Part shown: positions 62,046-64,000 of the stretch, piece after piece
How the letters are laid out: the number at the start of each line of letters is the position of its first letter
How positions within the stretch are numbered: the first letter of the stretch is position 1
Origin: GCA-2401735 sp051252095
GTDB taxonomy: Bacteria; Pseudomonadota; Gammaproteobacteria; Burkholderiales; Methylophilaceae
DNA: 64,000 bases
Reading direction: 5' to 3'
NCBI GenBank assembly: GCA_051252095.1
Contig: JBPOFK010000011.1
Coordinates: 29,192-93,191 of the forward strand
The notes under the pieces: generated by a model
What the model saw: only the letters and a program-made list of their open reading frames with translations
The model's database searches: none
What the model was told of the DNA's origin: nothing
Translations under genes and position numbers: made by a program

Positions 62046-62942
62046 ATGAGTGGAATACGGGATGTAGAAACAGACATGTTTAACAAAAGGATGTTAGCGT
62101 TGAAAGCAGCAACGCAGTTAACCTGTATTGATCTGACCGGCATGGTGCGACTAGCTGTTTCTGATTTTGAACCATTTGAGGGGGAGTTTGCCCCAGTACC
62201 TTATTTAACAATCCATATGTGTACAAAACATATCGGCCGTATACGACGTATTGGCAGCGGACAACATTTAGAAGGCGTTATGCGGCCAGGGTCTATTGGT
62301 ATTGCTTTGCCTAATAGTCGTGCCGAAGGGTACTGGACAAGAATGCAAATGCTAGCCATTGGTATTGATTTGGATAAATTATTACTTCAAATGCCAGAAC
62401 AATCTTTTAGTATTGATCGTCTAAGCTCTAGTGCGTCAACTGTACATAACGACCCGCTGTTAACGTCCGTGATGACAGCGATATGGCGCGATGCAGAAGC
62501 GCATGGTTTATCCACGTTATTTTTTGAGCATGGTTTGATGCTGCTCCTAAAAAAGCTATCAACTTTCCAGCCAAAAGCACTCAGTAGTAGATCAAGCAGA
62601 CCGTTAGACGGTCAAAGGCTACAAAGCGTGCTAGAACTGATGGAGGATAGAATTGGAACCAATGTGCATCTTCTAGAGCTGGCGCAGCTAGCTGGTCAAG
62701 ATAAAAGCAGTTTTTCAAAATCATTTCATGATGCAATGGGGTATGCGCCATATGAATACTTCACATTACGAAGAATGGATCGCGCCAAGCAGTTATTGCA
62801 GACAGGAAGTACAGTAACTGATGTTGCATTTAATGTTGGTTATACCAACCCAAGTAAGTTTTCAGCAACCTTTCGGAAAGTGTTTGGCATTACTCCTTCG
62901 GTATGGCGGCGTGGTGTGTTTTTAGATGTTGGAGCAACTTAA
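62046..62942 (+). CDS. AraC-family regulator of the siderophore locus
   Basis: A 298-residue regulator with an N-terminal effector domain and a C-terminal AraC/XylS DNA-binding domain (about 195-295): first HTH LLELAQLAGQDKSSFSKSFHDAMGYAPYEYFTLRRM, shown here only as a region, and second HTH with VTDVAFNVGYTNPSKFSATFRKVFGITP. It is divergent from the TonB receptor, the usual place of PchR-like activators that respond to the siderophore. ATG at 62046; a GTG three bases earlier is also possible. Confidence 0.88.
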   Translation: MSGIRDVETDMFNKRMLALKAATQLTCIDLTGMVRLAVSDFEPFEGEFAPVPYLTIHMCTKHIGRIRRIGSGQHLEGVMRPGSIGIALPNSRAEGYWTRMQMLAIGIDLDKLLLQMPEQSFSIDRLSSSASTVHNDPLLTSVMTAIWRDAEAHGLSTLFFEHGLMLLLKKLSTFQPKALSSRSSRPLDGQRLQSVLELMEDRIGTNVHLLELAQLAGQDKSSFSKSFHDAMGYAPYEYFTLRRMDRAKQLLQTGSTVTDVAFNVGYTNPSKFSATFRKVFGITPSVWRRGVFLDVGAT

Positions 62943-63019
62943 TACTATAAACTTAGCAATTCATTATTAGTATGACCTGCAACTGTTGAGAATTGAACTC
63001 CTAACAATTTGACAAGATA

Positions 63020-63181
63020 ATGGCGCGAAACCTTTTGCAGTCGAGGGGTAGGAAGGCAGTACCCAATTGCATGGGCATAGCTCACCGGGTGGCCAATATG
63101 AACATAATTTCTGCTGCACCTGACCACCCGACCTCCCTTTTCACTAAATTTCTACAGCAAGGACCTCTTAGAGGAAGATGA
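63020..63181 (+). pseudogene. Possible small gene remnant in the AraC-EamA gap
   Basis: A 53-codon frame reads through VPNCMGIAHRVANMN and AAPDHPTSLFTKFL, a spacing that faintly recalls the middle of glyoxalase/VOC-type proteins. The similarity is weak and could be chance. The rest of the 433-bp gap, on both strands, shows no recognisable feature. Confidence 0.25.
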
Positions 63182-63375
63182 ATGATAATTCTCACGTTCA
63201 TATTTCCATATATAGCTTTTTGCTAATCACTTTAAGTTATTTAATGCATTTTGACTGGAAACTAAATCCCCAAAACGGACGTTAAGAATTAAACAAATAA
63301 CTTCTAAATCTCTGTTAGGTCATAACTTAATAATAGAATTTCAATCACTTAAAATAAAATCTAACTTGATAATAA

Positions 63376-64000
63376 TTAATACTGTTTAAGAGAGCTAATA
63401 CTTACAGCGCTTATGACTAGTAAAGCTCCTAACATTTGTACGTTGCTTGGCGGTATGTTTTCAATTGATGCGATGATCATAGAAGTAATAGGCACTAGAT
63501 TCATAAAAATTGCTGCTTTAGATGGGCCTAATTTTGCGATACTGAAATTCCAAAAAAAATAAGCCAATACACCACCACCGAAAGCCATTAATATGAGTTC
63601 AATACCTATTATCGGTGTTGGCATGGCAAAACTATCTACTTTTAATATCGCCACGAGACTTAATGCAATTGCTCCAAAGGTCATGACCCCAGCTGTATTG
63701 ACGACACCACTCACAGATTGAGGCATCATTTTACGAACAAGTACATTATAAAAGGCCCAACATAAACTCGCTAAAAAAATGTAAAGGTCACCTACTGATA
63801 TTTCTAGGCTTGCTCCAGCGCCAAGCACCACAATAGCAACACCTGCAATACCTAAGGGAAAAGCAATCATTTGAAGATTAGATGGTTTTTCGTTTAAGAT
63901 TATATTAGCAATTATTGCCGTTAATAATGGATTCAATGCCATTATTAACGCACCATTGATGGCTGTATTGGTTTCCATTCCAAGAAAGAAATATTGATTA
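63376..64000 (-). CDS. EamA/DMT-family transporter (N-terminus outside window)
   Basis: The frame is open from the stop at 63376 to the right window edge, so the start lies beyond it. The visible 207 residues hold about six transmembrane helices and the EamA-repeat signature INGALIMALNPLLTAIIANIILNEKPS followed by the second repeat with LCWAFYNVLVRK and ILMAFGGGVLAYFFWNFSI. An apparent ATG at 63978 is internal to the domain and is not taken as the start. Family members export amino acids, metabolites or drugs; the substrate is unknown. Confidence 0.88.
   Translation of the reverse strand, partial: NQYFFLGMETNTAINGALIMALNPLLTAIIANIILNEKPSNLQMIAFPLGIAGVAIVVLGAGASLEISVGDLYIFLASLCWAFYNVLVRKMMPQSVSGVVNTAGVMTFGAIALSLVAILKVDSFAMPTPIIGIELILMAFGGGVLAYFFWNFSIAKLGPSKAAIFMNLVPITSMIIASIENIPPSNVQMLGALLVISAVSISSLKQY

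Noticed and set aside
62945..63127. 60-codon minus-strand open frame after the AraC gene
   Set aside because: No recognisable domain or ribosome-binding site; the opposite strand has a slightly more protein-like frame, itself only weakly supported.
1..64000. CRISPR array
   Set aside because: No series of regularly spaced direct repeats with unique spacers was seen anywhere in the window.

Overview
The window looks like the chromosome of a low-GC betaproteobacterium, most likely a methylotroph of the Methylophilaceae (Methylotenera/Methylophilus-like). This is inference. It rests on the gene order (DUF971-ubiE-ubiJ-ubiB, ispE-tRNA-Gln-prs-rplY-pth-ychF, miaB-ybeZ...ybeY-corC-lnt), the AT-rich base use and the class II (CBB-type) aldolase.

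Layout. 1-13.5 kb: a dynamin-like GTPase cut by the window edge, the ubiquinone genes ubiE-ubiJ-ubiB, a diguanylate cyclase, a five-gene minus-strand unit (Gld-type ABC exporter, DUF4340 protein, mutM), a large TPR protein and lolB. 13.5-22.3 kb: a glycosyltransferase and an AT-rich gap separate lolB from ispE; the ispE-tRNA-Gln(UUG)-prs-rplY-pth block follows with hairpins in most gaps, then a CHASE-PAS-GGDEF-EAL protein and ychF.

22.48-32.28 kb: a 9.8-kb integrative element sits in a tRNA-Met(CAU) gene, bounded by 80-bp direct repeats that begin at the first base of the anticodon loop. It carries a tyrosine integrase, an AlpA/Xis-like HTH protein, a HUH rolling-circle-type Rep, paired integrase arm-type repeats at both ends, iteron-like repeats and a triple-hairpin origin candidate. 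Its cargo looks defensive: a 1105-aa KAP P-loop NTPase, a membrane-anchored Mrr-like nuclease, a NYN/PIN nuclease with zinc ribbons, HigBA, and one unknown protein.

32.3-37.2 kb: a TPP riboswitch precedes a TonB receptor, a YkoF-like thiamine-binding protein and a PnuT transporter (a thiamine uptake operon), facing an APH-fold kinase and a HAD phosphatase. 37.3-39.7 kb: an odd tRNA-Gly(UCC)-like gene keeps the Gly identity elements but has a broken T-stem. It lies just downstream of, and in the same orientation as, a FemAB-like (COG3146) acyltransferase gene, a family whose classical relatives use Gly-tRNA. This is the most intriguing combination in the window. A structured RNA with a terminator, an SDR gene remnant and an EF-hand protein lie around it.

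39.9-48.9 kb: an OmpR/EnvZ-type two-component system, a double-REC GGDEF regulator, cysG, a GMC oxidoreductase preceded by an unlisted 38-aa Tat-like small ORF, then miaB-ybeZ. 48.9-53.0 kb interrupts the usual ybeZ-ybeY junction with an hsp20 pseudogene, a DUF1905 protein and fba-tpiA/fbp. 53.1-58.2 kb: ybeY-corC, a lipoprotein, mscL, lnt and a DUF6279 lipoprotein. 58.6-62.9 kb: a Fur-box-associated iron locus (TonB receptor, PepSY protein, 51-aa membrane protein, divergent AraC regulator). The window ends inside an EamA transporter gene.
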